16,143 nucleotides of DNA from contig JBELIU010000041.1 in NCBI GenBank assembly GCA_042090735.1, positions 1-16,143 on the forward strand, in the 5' to 3' direction. Positions 7,322-14,116 of the stretch are shown here, piece after piece. How positions within the stretch are numbered: the stretch's first letter is position 1; every line of letters starts with the position of its first letter. The stretch is from Novosphingopyxis sp042090735. GTDB taxonomy: Bacteria > Pseudomonadota > Alphaproteobacteria > Sphingomonadales > Sphingomonadaceae. The position numbers and the translations under genes were made by a program. The notes under the pieces were generated by a model, which ran no database searches, was not told the DNA's origin, and saw only the letters and a program-made list of their open reading frames with translations.

Positions 7322-8305
7322 TCATGACGCGGTCAGGCCCGTCATGCGCGCAAAAATCGCCGGATCGACATTTCCACCGGACAGGGTGATCGCGGTGCGC
7401 TGCGTCGCTGCCACCTTGCCCGACAGCATGGCGGCGAGCGCCACCGCGCCGCCCGGCTCCAGCCGACGGTCCAGCTTTTCGAACGCCAGCTTCATGGCAG
7501 CGGCTATCTCGGCTTCGCTCACCGCAATGCCGATCGCGCCGCGATCGCGCAGGATATCGAACGTGACGGGAGAAACTTTGAGCGTCTGAAGCGCGTCGCA
7601 GGCGGTGGGCGGCGGGTTGGGGCCGACAGACTGAATGACGCCATGACGCAAAGACGCCCCCATATCGTCCCAGCCCACCGGCTCCACGATGACTGTGCGC
7701 GCGTCCGGGTTGGCGAGTGCAATGCCTGCGGACAGCCCGCCCCCGCCGCAGCAGATGACGATTTGATCCGGCGCATCGCCAGTCACCTCCTCCATCTGGG
7801 AGCGGATCTCATAACCGCAGCTGCCCTGCCCTTCGACGATCCAGGGGTCCGCGAAACTTGGAATGACCGTGGCCCCGGTCTCCCCAGCTATCCGGGCGGC
7901 GATGTCTTCGCGCGATTCGGTAAGGCGTTCGTAGAAAACGATCTCGGCACCGAGACGCCGCGTCCCCTTCACCTTGGCGGCCGGCGCGTCGGACGGCATG
8001 ACGATGGTAGCGGAAACGCCGCGCTCCTTGGCCGCCCAGGCGACGCCTTGCGCATGATTGCCGCTGGAAAAGGCAACAATTCCGCGTGCCGCCTGCTCCT
8101 CCGTCAGATCGGCGAGGCGGTGGATGCCGCCGCGGATCTTGAAAGCGCCGACGGGCTGATCGCACTCCGCCTTGCACCAGATGGTCGTGCCGTCGATGTC
8201 CAGTGGAAGCAGAGGCGTGGACGGAAGCAGCGCCGCAACGCGCCTGGCGGCAATCGTGACGCCTTCCGCAGTGGGCTGCCGGTCTGGATCGTCTTGTCCG
8301 GTCAT
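7322..8305 (-). CDS. Threonine/serine dehydratase-like PLP enzyme (no ACT domain)
   Basis: This encodes 327 residues with fold type II PLP features. The PLP lysine is in GAFKIRGG (K56), the substrate loop is FSSGNHAQGVAWAA at about 90-103, and the phosphate-binding glycine loop is CCGGGGLSAGIAL at about 178-190. The C-terminal LSGGNVDP contacts the cofactor pyridine in relatives. Its length matches catabolic threonine dehydratase or serine/threonine racemase-type proteins and lacks the regulatory ACT domain of biosynthetic IlvA. It would convert L-threonine (or serine) to a 2-oxoacid and ammonia; substrate cannot be fixed from sequence. It is divergent from the carboxyspermidine dehydrogenase gene and upstream of btaA on the same strand. 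Confidence 0.88.
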   Translation of the reverse strand: MTGQDDPDRQPTAEGVTIAARRVAALLPSTPLLPLDIDGTTIWCKAECDQPVGAFKIRGGIHRLADLTEEQAARGIVAFSSGNHAQGVAWAAKERGVSATIVMPSDAPAAKVKGTRRLGAEIVFYERLTESREDIAARIAGETGATVIPSFADPWIVEGQGSCGYEIRSQMEEVTGDAPDQIVICCGGGGLSAGIALANPDARTVIVEPVGWDDMGASLRHGVIQSVGPNPPPTACDALQTLKVSPVTFDILRDRGAIGIAVSEAEIAAAMKLAFEKLDRRLEPGGAVALAAMLSGKVAATQRTAITLSGGNVDPAIFARMTGLTAS

Positions 8306-8321
8306 GGTCAGGGTCTATATG
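8294..8321 (+). promoter_or_regulatory. Candidate sigma70-type promoter for carboxyspermidine dehydrogenase
   Basis: TTGTCC (8294-8299), a 16-base spacer and TATATG (8316-8321) give 4/6 matches to each box, placing a start about 35-40 bases before the ATG at 8367. Its -10 overlaps that of the opposing candidate promoter. Purely pattern-based. Confidence 0.35.
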
Positions 8322-8342
8322 CGATGCCCAATCCTACCCCAA
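8314..8342 (-). promoter_or_regulatory. Candidate promoter for the dehydratase gene
   Basis: On the minus strand, TTGGGG (8342-8337), a 17-base spacer and TATAGA (8319-8314) precede the dehydratase start by only 8 bases, so transcripts would be nearly leaderless. The -35 box is weak (3/6). Confidence 0.28.
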
Positions 8343-8366
8343 CCATTATCGCGGAGAGCAATCGGC

Positions 8367-9575
8367 ATGAGCACAGTTCTGGTAATCGGCGCAGGCGGCG
8401 TTGGCTCGGTCGCGGTCCACAAGATGGCGATGAACAGCGATATCTTCACGAAGATCGCGCTCGCCAGCCGCACGAAATCGAAATGCGATGCGATTGCGGC
8501 TTCGGTGAAGGAGCGCACCGGCGTCGACATTGCGACCTATCAGATCGATGCCGACGATGTGCCGGCCACCGCCGCCTTGATCCGCGAGGTGCAGCCCAAG
8601 CTCGTTGTAAACCTCGCGCTTCCCTATCAGGATCTCAACATCATGGATGCGTGCCTGGAAACCGGCGTGCATTATTTGGATACGGCAAACTACGAACCGC
8701 GCGACCAGGCGAAGTTCGAATATCACTGGCAATGGGCCTATCAGGACCGGTTCAAAGACGCAGGCCTGATGGCGCTGCTCGGCTCCGGTTTCGATCCGGG
8801 CGTCACCAGCGTGTTCGCGGCCTGGTTGAAGAAGCACAAGCTGGACACGATCGAGCAGCTCGACATTCTCGATTGCAATGGCGGCGACCATGGCCAGGCC
8901 TTCGCCACCAACTTCAACCCGGAAATCAACATCCGCGAAGTGACCGCGCCCGCCCGCCATTGGGAAAATGGCGAGTTCGTGGAGACACCTGCGATGCAGG
9001 TCTCACAAAAGTTCGAGTTTGAGGGCGTGGGCGATAAGACCATGTACATGATGTATCATGAGGAGCTGGAAAGCCTCGCCAAGTTCCTGCCCGAACTTAA
9101 GCGCGCCCGCTTCTGGATGACCTTCGGCGAGGAGTATATCAAGCATCTCACCGTGCTGCAGAATGTCGGCATGACGCGGATCGACCCGGTTATGTATGAG
9201 GGGCGTGAGATCGTGCCGCTGCAGTTCCTGAAGGCCGTGCTGCCCGAACCGTCCAGCCTGGGCGAAACGACCAAGGGCAAGACGAATATCGGCGATATCG
9301 CCACCGGCATCGCCAAGGACGGCGAGCGGCGCACCTTCTACATCAACAACATCTGCGATCACGAGGACGCCTATGCCGAAACCGGTAATCAGGCGGTGAG
9401 CTATACCACCGGCGTGCCAGCTATGATCGGCGCGGCCATGATCCTCACCGGCAAATGGTCCGGCGATGGTGTGTTCAACATGGAAGAGTTCGATCCCGAT
9501 CCCTTCATGGACATGCTGAACGAACACGGTCTGCCCTGGCAGGTGAAGGAGCTCGACGGCCCGGTAGAGTTCTAA
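8367..9575 (+). CDS. Carboxy(nor)spermidine dehydrogenase (saccharopine dehydrogenase family)
   Basis: This encodes 402 residues. The start at ATG 8367 is fixed by GGAGAG at 8353-8358 (8 bases upstream) and by the Rossmann NAD(P)-binding motif VLVIGAGGVGS that begins at residue 4; the longer frame upstream lies in the divergent gene. Family features are LALPYQDLNIMDACLETGVHYLDTA, GSGFDPGVTSVFAAW, LDCNGGDHGQAFATNFNPEINIRE (quoted in part), then NNICDHEDAYAE and SYTTGVPAMIGA toward the end. This matches the LYS9-type enzyme that reductively condenses putrescine (or diaminopropane) with aspartate semialdehyde to give carboxyspermidine (or carboxynorspermidine). The decarboxylase that completes the pathway lies downstream, which supports the call over lysine-pathway saccharopine dehydrogenase. 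It ends convergently with the MFS gene. Confidence 0.92.
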   Translation: MSTVLVIGAGGVGSVAVHKMAMNSDIFTKIALASRTKSKCDAIAASVKERTGVDIATYQIDADDVPATAALIREVQPKLVVNLALPYQDLNIMDACLETGVHYLDTANYEPRDQAKFEYHWQWAYQDRFKDAGLMALLGSGFDPGVTSVFAAWLKKHKLDTIEQLDILDCNGGDHGQAFATNFNPEINIREVTAPARHWENGEFVETPAMQVSQKFEFEGVGDKTMYMMYHEELESLAKFLPELKRARFWMTFGEEYIKHLTVLQNVGMTRIDPVMYEGREIVPLQFLKAVLPEPSSLGETTKGKTNIGDIATGIAKDGERRTFYINNICDHEDAYAETGNQAVSYTTGVPAMIGAAMILTGKWSGDGVFNMEEFDPDPFMDMLNEHGLPWQVKELDGPVEF

Positions 9576-9608
9576 GCTCCGGGCAGAAACCACCGTCATT
9601 GCGCGCCG

Positions 9609-9671
9609 CCCTGTCGGGCAGGGAAGCAGTCATGGGCGAATACTGAGTTCAAGCGCTCCGGATTGCTTCCC
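9609..9671. terminator. Inverted repeats between convergent genes (possible bidirectional terminator)
   Basis: CCCTG (9609-9613) and CAGGG (9619-9623) form a 5-bp hairpin. Overlapping it, GGGAAGCA (9621-9628) pairs perfectly with TGCTTCCC (9664-9671). They lie in the 125-base spacer between the convergent dehydrogenase and MFS genes. No T-run follows either arm, so an intrinsic terminator is not established. Confidence 0.35.
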
Positions 9672-9700
9672 CTCGGGCGCGGTGCCGAATCTTCTCGGCG

Positions 9701-10891
9701 TTATTCCCCCGCCTTCGGCACCCGCCGCGCATATGCCGAGACGACCGTCACGCCCAGCGACAGAATCAGCACGAACAGGCAGCTTCCGGTCCATCCGGCA
9801 TATTCGTAGGCCGCCGTGCCGGCCCAGCTGCCGATCCCGCCGCCTATAAACATCAGCATGATGTAGATCGTCATCAGCCGCGTGCGGATGGCGGGATTTT
9901 CAATCAGGATCGTCGCGCGGCCGCAGATATCGACGATCGGCCCGACGCCCGTCAGGACCAGCAGCGGGATGGCCAGGATGAAGAGGTTCGTGCCGCCGAA
10001 AAACAGCAGTCCGATGGCGCCCAGTTGCACGCAGGCCACGATGAGCCTGGCTTTGCGCGGCCCGACGCGGTCCGTCCATTTGCCCAGCGGCGGGGTGATC
10101 GCCAGATTGATGATCGAGAGACCGGCAAGGTAACCGACCACGTCCACGCCGTAGCCGATTTCCGGCAGATATAGTCCGATCGCGAGCCAGATGGCGAGAA
10201 AGATACCGAAACTCATACCCTGAATGCTGCCCGAAAGCAGCACATGCGGATGTCCGCGTACCAGCTTCAAGGTCGAGCCGAGGAGGGCAGCGTAGCTCAT
10301 CTCTTCCTCCGCCGCGCGCTGCGGCTTCGGCTCGCGCATCAGTAGCGGCAGCGCCACGGACGTAATGGCGAGAAGGCCGGCCGCAATCCAGTAAACCGGC
10401 CGCCAGCCCCAATACTCACCGATCAGACCCGCGCCCACCCGCGCCAGAAGGATGCCGAGCACGACGCCTGTCGTTACGATCGCCACTGCATGGCCAAGCT
10501 GTGCGGGATCGACGCGTTTCGAAACATAGGCCGGCACCAGATAGGGCGTGATGGTGACCAGTCCGAGGAAGGTCGATGCCGCGGTGAACAGCGCGAAATC
10601 CTTTGCCAGCGCCATGCAGCCGATTGCGGCGAACTGGCCGACGGTGAACACCGCTGCAAGGCGCGAATTGCGCACCCGATCGCCCAGCGGCAGGAACAGG
10701 AAGATGCCGATGGCGAGCGCGATCTGGTTGAGCGCCGGCACCGCCCCGATCATCGCGTGGCTTACCCCGAAACTGTCCGCCACGGGTGCTACGATAGGAT
10801 GAATATAGTAGGCGTTGGCCACCACCACCGCCGTTGCCAGCGCCAGCGCGTAGAGTTGCGGCCTGGTCAGATAATCGATGTTCTCGGACAA
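9701..10891 (-). CDS. MFS transporter
   Basis: This encodes 396 residues with about 12 hydrophobic segments. Examples are LYALALATAVVVANAYYIHP near the start, LNQIALAIGIFLFLPLGDRV with the cytoplasmic loop DRVRNSR after TM2, VAIVTTGVVLGILLARVGAGLIGEYWGWRPVY (quoted in part, the motif-C-like region of TM5), and a second half starting near residue 205 with GKWTDRVGPRKAR as the repeated loop. The pattern resembles drug/solute exporters of the DHA/YbcL-like type. The start codon is TTG (10891-10889), with AGGA 8 bases before it and no better start nearby. It is divergent from the carboxyspermidine decarboxylase gene with a spacer of only about 60 bases, inside the polyamine island. A link to polyamine export is a guess from position. 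Confidence 0.9.
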   Translation of the reverse strand: MSENIDYLTRPQLYALALATAVVVANAYYIHPIVAPVADSFGVSHAMIGAVPALNQIALAIGIFLFLPLGDRVRNSRLAAVFTVGQFAAIGCMALAKDFALFTAASTFLGLVTITPYLVPAYVSKRVDPAQLGHAVAIVTTGVVLGILLARVGAGLIGEYWGWRPVYWIAAGLLAITSVALPLLMREPKPQRAAEEEMSYAALLGSTLKLVRGHPHVLLSGSIQGMSFGIFLAIWLAIGLYLPEIGYGVDVVGYLAGLSIINLAITPPLGKWTDRVGPRKARLIVACVQLGAIGLLFFGGTNLFILAIPLLVLTGVGPIVDICGRATILIENPAIRTRLMTIYIMLMFIGGGIGSWAGTAAYEYAGWTGSCLFVLILSLGVTVVSAYARRVPKAGE

Positions 10892-10953
10892 GGCGGGTTT
10901 CCTTTGGCGTGCGCGGCGCAGGGAGTCTATGACGCCGCCCTATGGAGCCCAAG

Positions 10954-12129
10954 ATGATGAACACGCAAGCCGGCGATCCCGGCGCCTTCGCCCAATTCGA
11001 TCTCTCCCGCGTGCCCTCCCCCGCCTTCGTGGTGGATGCGGCCAAGCTGCGCGCGAATCTGGAAATTCTGGCCGACGTGAAACATCGATCGGGCGCGAAA
11101 GTCCTGTCCGCGCTGAAGGCTTTTTCAATGTGGGAGGTTGCGCCTCTGATCGGCGAATATCTGGACGGCGTCGCCACCAGCGGCCTGTGGGAAGCGCGCC
11201 TGGCGTTCGACAAATACGAAGGCGAGATCGCCACCTACTCGCCTGCTTTCAAGGCCGAGGATCTGGCCGAAATCGCGGCGATGAGCGATCATATCATCTT
11301 CAATTCGCCGTCGCAGATCGCACGCCATTCCAAGGCGATCATCGGCCTGCGCGATGGCGGCGAGCAGTTCGATATCGGCCTGCGCATCAACCCCATGCAC
11401 CGCGAGGGCGAGGTCGAGAAATACGATCCCTGCCGGCCGCATAGCCGCCTTGGCTTTCCCGTCGATCAGTTGACCGAAGCCCACTTGGAGCCGGTGGACG
11501 GCCTCCATTTTCACAGTCTGTGCGAGCAGGGTTTCGAGCCGCTTTACCGTACCTGGGAAGCGATTGTCCCCTATATCGAGCCGTTTCTCGATGACTTGAA
11601 ATGGCTGAACTTCGGCGGCGGCCATCACATCACCCGCGCCGATTATGACCGTGAGGAACTGATCGCCTTCCTCGACGATGTGGCCGAAACCACCGGATGC
11701 GAGGTCTATCTGGAGCCGGGCGAAGCCATAGCGCTCGACGCCGGCATTCTCGTCGGCGAACTGCTGGACGTAATCGACAATGGCATGCCCGTCGGCATCA
11801 CCGATATCAGCGCAACCTGCCACATGCCCGACGTGATCGAGGCGCCCTACCGCCCCGCCATGCTGGGCGAGCCGCGCGATGGCCCGACGATCCGCCTCGG
11901 CGGCCCGTCCTGCCTAGCAGGAGACATTATCGGCGACTATCGCTTTGCCGGACCGATGGAGCCGGGCATGCGCTTCGCCTTTCTGGATCAGGCGCATTAT
12001 TCGATGGTGAAGACCACGACCTTCAACGGCGTGCCGCTGCCTTCGATCTGGTTGTGGGACAGCGAAACCGATGAACTGCGGGAGGTGCGCCGCTTCGACT
12101 GGACGACGTTCCGGGATCGGCTGAGCTAG
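10954..12129 (+). CDS. nspC: Carboxy(nor)spermidine decarboxylase
   Basis: This encodes 391 residues from ATG 10954. Three starts are possible: 10942, 10954 and 10957. GGAG at 10944-10947 lies 6 and 9 bases before the last two, while 10942 has its nearest purine tract 16 bases away, so a later start is preferred. It is a fold type III PLP decarboxylase (alanine racemase-like). VPSPAFVVD near the N-terminus is followed by the PLP lysine in LSALKAF, SGLWEARLA, INPMHREGEVEKYDPCRPHS (family-typical), HFHSLCEQ, the glycine loop WLNFGGGHHI, LEPGEA and the catalytic cysteine region ATCHMPDVIEAP. It removes the carboxyl group from carboxyspermidine or carboxynorspermidine, the final step after the dehydrogenase at 8367. 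The pair is the alternative to the SAM-decarboxylase spermidine route. Confidence 0.93.
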   Translation: MMNTQAGDPGAFAQFDLSRVPSPAFVVDAAKLRANLEILADVKHRSGAKVLSALKAFSMWEVAPLIGEYLDGVATSGLWEARLAFDKYEGEIATYSPAFKAEDLAEIAAMSDHIIFNSPSQIARHSKAIIGLRDGGEQFDIGLRINPMHREGEVEKYDPCRPHSRLGFPVDQLTEAHLEPVDGLHFHSLCEQGFEPLYRTWEAIVPYIEPFLDDLKWLNFGGGHHITRADYDREELIAFLDDVAETTGCEVYLEPGEAIALDAGILVGELLDVIDNGMPVGITDISATCHMPDVIEAPYRPAMLGEPRDGPTIRLGGPSCLAGDIIGDYRFAGPMEPGMRFAFLDQAHYSMVKTTTFNGVPLPSIWLWDSETDELREVRRFDWTTFRDRLS

Positions 12130-12182
12130 CCTATCCAGCGATCAGCGCGGGCGATACCCTGCTCACTGTCACGAGGAAGCTT

Positions 12183-12208
12183 GGAACGTTCCGACGCGCG
12201 CGTCCGTT
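12183..12208 (+). promoter_or_regulatory. Perfect EcfG-type (general stress response) promoter
   Basis: GGAAC (12183-12187), a 17-base spacer and CGTT (12205-12208) match the GGAAC-N16/17-CGTT consensus known for the alphaproteobacterial general stress sigma factor EcfG. Transcription would start near 12215 and give a leader of about 140 bases before the decarboxylase start. I found no comparable pair at the other spacers I inspected. Confidence 0.6.
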
Positions 12209-12220
12209 CAGCTGACGGCA

Positions 12221-12352
12221 ATGGCATTCACCCATACTGAAACCACTTTACAGGGTCCCGACGCATCCATATATCGCGCCTCCGCTGCCCCATGGGACCT
12301 TCCATACCGCAAGGCAGCTTCGACTGAATTTAATCCTTTGGGGGTCCCTTGA
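12221..12352 (+). CDS. Possible 43-residue leader ORF before the decarboxylase
   Basis: An ATG at 12221 opens a frame of 43 codons (MAFTHTETTLQGPDASIYRA at the start, ending NPLGVP) that stops at TGA 12350-12352, one base before the TTG start of the decarboxylase gene. It begins just downstream of the likely EcfG transcription start. There is no strong Shine-Dalgarno (only GACGG nearby) and no obvious run of arginine or lysine codons. It may be a translationally coupled leader peptide or simply an open frame across a structured RNA; the exact abutment of stop and start is the main argument for it. Confidence 0.3.
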   Translation: MAFTHTETTLQGPDASIYRASAAPWDLPYRKAASTEFNPLGVP

Positions 12353-12353
12353 A
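12252..12353 (+). ncRNA. Candidate cis-regulatory leader of the ornithine decarboxylase gene (possible speF leader)
   Basis: GGGACCTTC in the middle (12294-12302) can pair with two sites. Upstream it pairs with 12252-12260 (contains GGGTCCC, 12253-12259). Downstream it pairs with 12340-12348 (GGGGGTCCC), which contains the GGGGG ribosome binding site of the decarboxylase. Both helices are about 9 bp with two G-U pairs and exclude each other, as expected of an on/off translation switch. A further pair GCTGCC (12284-12289)/GGCAGC (12313-12318) could add a pseudoknot. Alphaproteobacteria are known to carry the 'speF' leader RNA upstream of this class of decarboxylase; I think this may be a member but cannot confirm the consensus here. 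Confidence 0.5.
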
Positions 12354-13550
12354 TTGCACGAATTTCCTGACGCTCTCGCTGTAGTCCAGGCCACCGCGCC
12401 CGACGAACCCGTGACGCTGGTCCGCCCTCACGCGGCGGAGCGCGCCGCGCGTTTCTTCACGGAAAACTTTCGTGGCAAGACGCTCTATGCGGTGAAGGCC
12501 AATCCTTCTCCTGCGCTCCTTCGCACGCTGTGGCGTTCGGGCGTGACGCATTACGACGTTGCCTCGATCGCGGAAGTACGCGCCGCCCGTTCTGCTCTGC
12601 CGCAGGCAAAGTTGTGTTTTATGCATCCGGTGAAAGCCGAAAGCGCGATCCGTGAAGCCTATGAACGCCACGGCGTGCGAACCTTTTCGCTAGACAGCCA
12701 TGAGGAGCTGGAAAAGATTCTTCGTGCGACGGACAATGCTGCGGATCTAGACCTGTTCGTCCGCATCCGTGTGCCGAGCGATCATGCGCAGCTCAGTCTT
12801 GCTGCCAAATTTGGTGCGCAACCGCATGAGACTGCAAAGCTTCTAATGGCAACGCGCCAAGCGGCCGACGGGCTGGGCATCTGCTTCCACGTGGGCAGCC
12901 AGGCGATGACGCCTCATGCCTATGTGACCGCGCTGGAGCGCGTGCGTGCCGCGATCGTCGAGGCATCGGTATTGGTCGATTATATCGATGTGGGCGGAGG
13001 TTTTCCGTCAATTTATCCCGGGCTGAAGCCGCCCGCGCTCGAGCAGTATTTCGAGACGATTTACCGCGCTTATTGGGATCTACCTATTAGCTATTCGGCC
13101 GAACTCTGGTGCGAACCGGGCCGCGCGCTGTGCGCGGAATATAATTCGCTGATCGTGAAGGTGGAGCGTCGCCGCGGCCAGGAACTCTATATCAACGACG
13201 GTGCCTATGGCGCGCTTTTCGATGCCGCGCATATCGGCTGGCGTTTCCCGGTGAAGCTGTTGCGCGAAGACGCTGACCAGGCGCCGCTGGTCGAATATAG
13301 CTTTTACGGACCTACCTGCGACGATCTCGATCACATGACCGGCCCCTTCCTCCTGCCTGAGGATATCAAGGTTGGCGACTATATCGAAATCGGCATGCTG
13401 GGTGCCTATGGATCAGCCATGCGTACGCAGTTCAACGGTTTCGGCACCACCGGCTGCCATGTTGTGACCGATGAGCCGATGGCGAGCCTTTACACCGGCG
13501 ATAAATCGCCCGAGCCGGCGGACAACGTCGTCGCCATCGGCAAACGCTGA
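12354..13550 (+). CDS. Ornithine/lysine decarboxylase, type III PLP fold
   Basis: This encodes 398 residues from a TTG start at 12354, chosen because GGGGG (12340-12344) lies 9 bases upstream and no ATG or GTG gives a better N-terminus. An alanine-racemase-fold decarboxylase is shown by the PLP lysine in LYAVKANPSP (K48), HYDVASIAEV, CFMHPVKAESAI, HVGSQAM, the glycine loop YIDVGGGFPSIYPG, CEPGRALCAEY and the catalytic cysteine motif YGPTCDDLDHM near the C-terminus. It should convert L-ornithine to putrescine, with possible activity on lysine as in many alphaproteobacterial members; specificity cannot be read off here. Putrescine would feed the carboxyspermidine dehydrogenase/decarboxylase pair upstream. 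Expression is probably controlled by the leader and promoter in the preceding spacer. Confidence 0.93.
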   Translation: MHEFPDALAVVQATAPDEPVTLVRPHAAERAARFFTENFRGKTLYAVKANPSPALLRTLWRSGVTHYDVASIAEVRAARSALPQAKLCFMHPVKAESAIREAYERHGVRTFSLDSHEELEKILRATDNAADLDLFVRIRVPSDHAQLSLAAKFGAQPHETAKLLMATRQAADGLGICFHVGSQAMTPHAYVTALERVRAAIVEASVLVDYIDVGGGFPSIYPGLKPPALEQYFETIYRAYWDLPISYSAELWCEPGRALCAEYNSLIVKVERRRGQELYINDGAYGALFDAAHIGWRFPVKLLREDADQAPLVEYSFYGPTCDDLDHMTGPFLLPEDIKVGDYIEIGMLGAYGSAMRTQFNGFGTTGCHVVTDEPMASLYTGDKSPEPADNVVAIGKR

Positions 13551-13558
13551 TCTATCCC

Positions 13559-13582
13559 CCTTCCCCCTCCAAAGGGGGAAGG
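13559..13582. terminator. Strong 10-bp palindrome after the decarboxylase gene
   Basis: CCTTCCCCCT (13559-13568) and AGGGGGAAGG (13573-13582) are perfect inverted repeats around a CCAA loop, starting 9 bases after the decarboxylase stop. The stem is GC-rich but no T-run follows. The sequence resembles a widely dispersed intergenic palindrome and may end the transcript or simply be a repeat element. Confidence 0.55.
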
Positions 13583-13663
13583 TCGCAGCCAAGCCCCATC
13601 TTTTCACTGGCCCCTCGGCGCGTATCGGCGATTGACGCCATTGCGTACCGCGCGCACTCTCCG

Positions 13664-13682
13664 CCCTGAAAAAACAGGGAGG
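13664..13682 (+). promoter_or_regulatory. A6-loop hairpin overlapping the MAPEG ribosome binding site
   Basis: CCCTG (13664-13668), six A and CAGGG (13675-13679) form a hairpin whose right arm shares bases with the Shine-Dalgarno AGGGAGGA (13676-13683), 4-5 bases before ATG 13688. Folding would partly cover the ribosome binding site. Confidence 0.4.
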
Positions 13683-13687
13683 ACTTC

Positions 13688-14116
13688 ATGCTCGATACGG
13701 CCATTCTCGCGCCCGGCGCGGTGCTGATCTGCTGGACGCTGGTAATGTTGCTCTGGATGGTCGCGACGCGCTTTCCGGCCATGGCGAAAGCGAAGATCGA
13801 TCTGTCGGCCCGCGCCGGTGGCAGAGGGCAGGATCTGGATGGCGTCATCGATGATCGTACGCAGTGGAAGGCGCATAACTACAACCACCTTCTCGAACAG
13901 CCCGTTCTTTTTTACGCGGTGATCCTGATCCTCAGCCTCGTCGGCGGTGTGAACGATTTTAGCATCGGGCTGGCTTGGGGCTATGCGGGCCTGCGCGTTC
14001 TGCACAGTCTGTGGCAGGCGACGGTCAACAAGGTGCCGGTACGCTTCTTGCTCTTTCTGCTCTCAACGCTCTGCCTGATCGGCTTGGCTGTCATCGCCCT
14101 GTTTCAGACGCTCTAG
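13688..14116 (+). CDS. MAPEG-family membrane protein
   Basis: This encodes 142 residues with four predicted membrane helices: about 4-27 (LAPGAVLICWTLVMLLWMVA), 70-87, 92-108 (SIGLAWGYAGLRVLHSLWQ) and 115-141. Between helices 1 and 2 is the polar segment with RTQWKAHNYNHLLEQPVLFY, the hallmark of bacterial MAPEG proteins (membrane-associated proteins in eicosanoid and glutathione metabolism), and LRVLHSLWQATVNKVPVRF after helix 3 also fits. Bacterial members may be glutathione-dependent transferases or peroxidases, but their substrates are mostly unknown. A strong AGGGAGGA precedes the ATG. The stop TAG (14114-14116) overlaps the stop of the convergent methyltransferase gene in a shared CTAG. 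Confidence 0.9.
   Translation: MLDTAILAPGAVLICWTLVMLLWMVATRFPAMAKAKIDLSARAGGRGQDLDGVIDDRTQWKAHNYNHLLEQPVLFYAVILILSLVGGVNDFSIGLAWGYAGLRVLHSLWQATVNKVPVRFLLFLLSTLCLIGLAVIALFQTL

Noticed and set aside
7643..9022. Plus-strand open frame of 459 codons
   Set aside because: It covers the dehydratase gene on the other strand and then the dehydrogenase in a wrong frame; composition is arginine/glycine rich without motifs.
10416..11234. Minus-strand frame of 272 codons across the MFS/nspC spacer
   Set aside because: It is a shadow of the MFS gene and antisense to nspC; no protein character.
13632..13660. TTGACG box upstream of the MAPEG gene as a promoter
   Set aside because: The -10 at 17 bases distance (CACTCT) matches only 2 of 6 positions.
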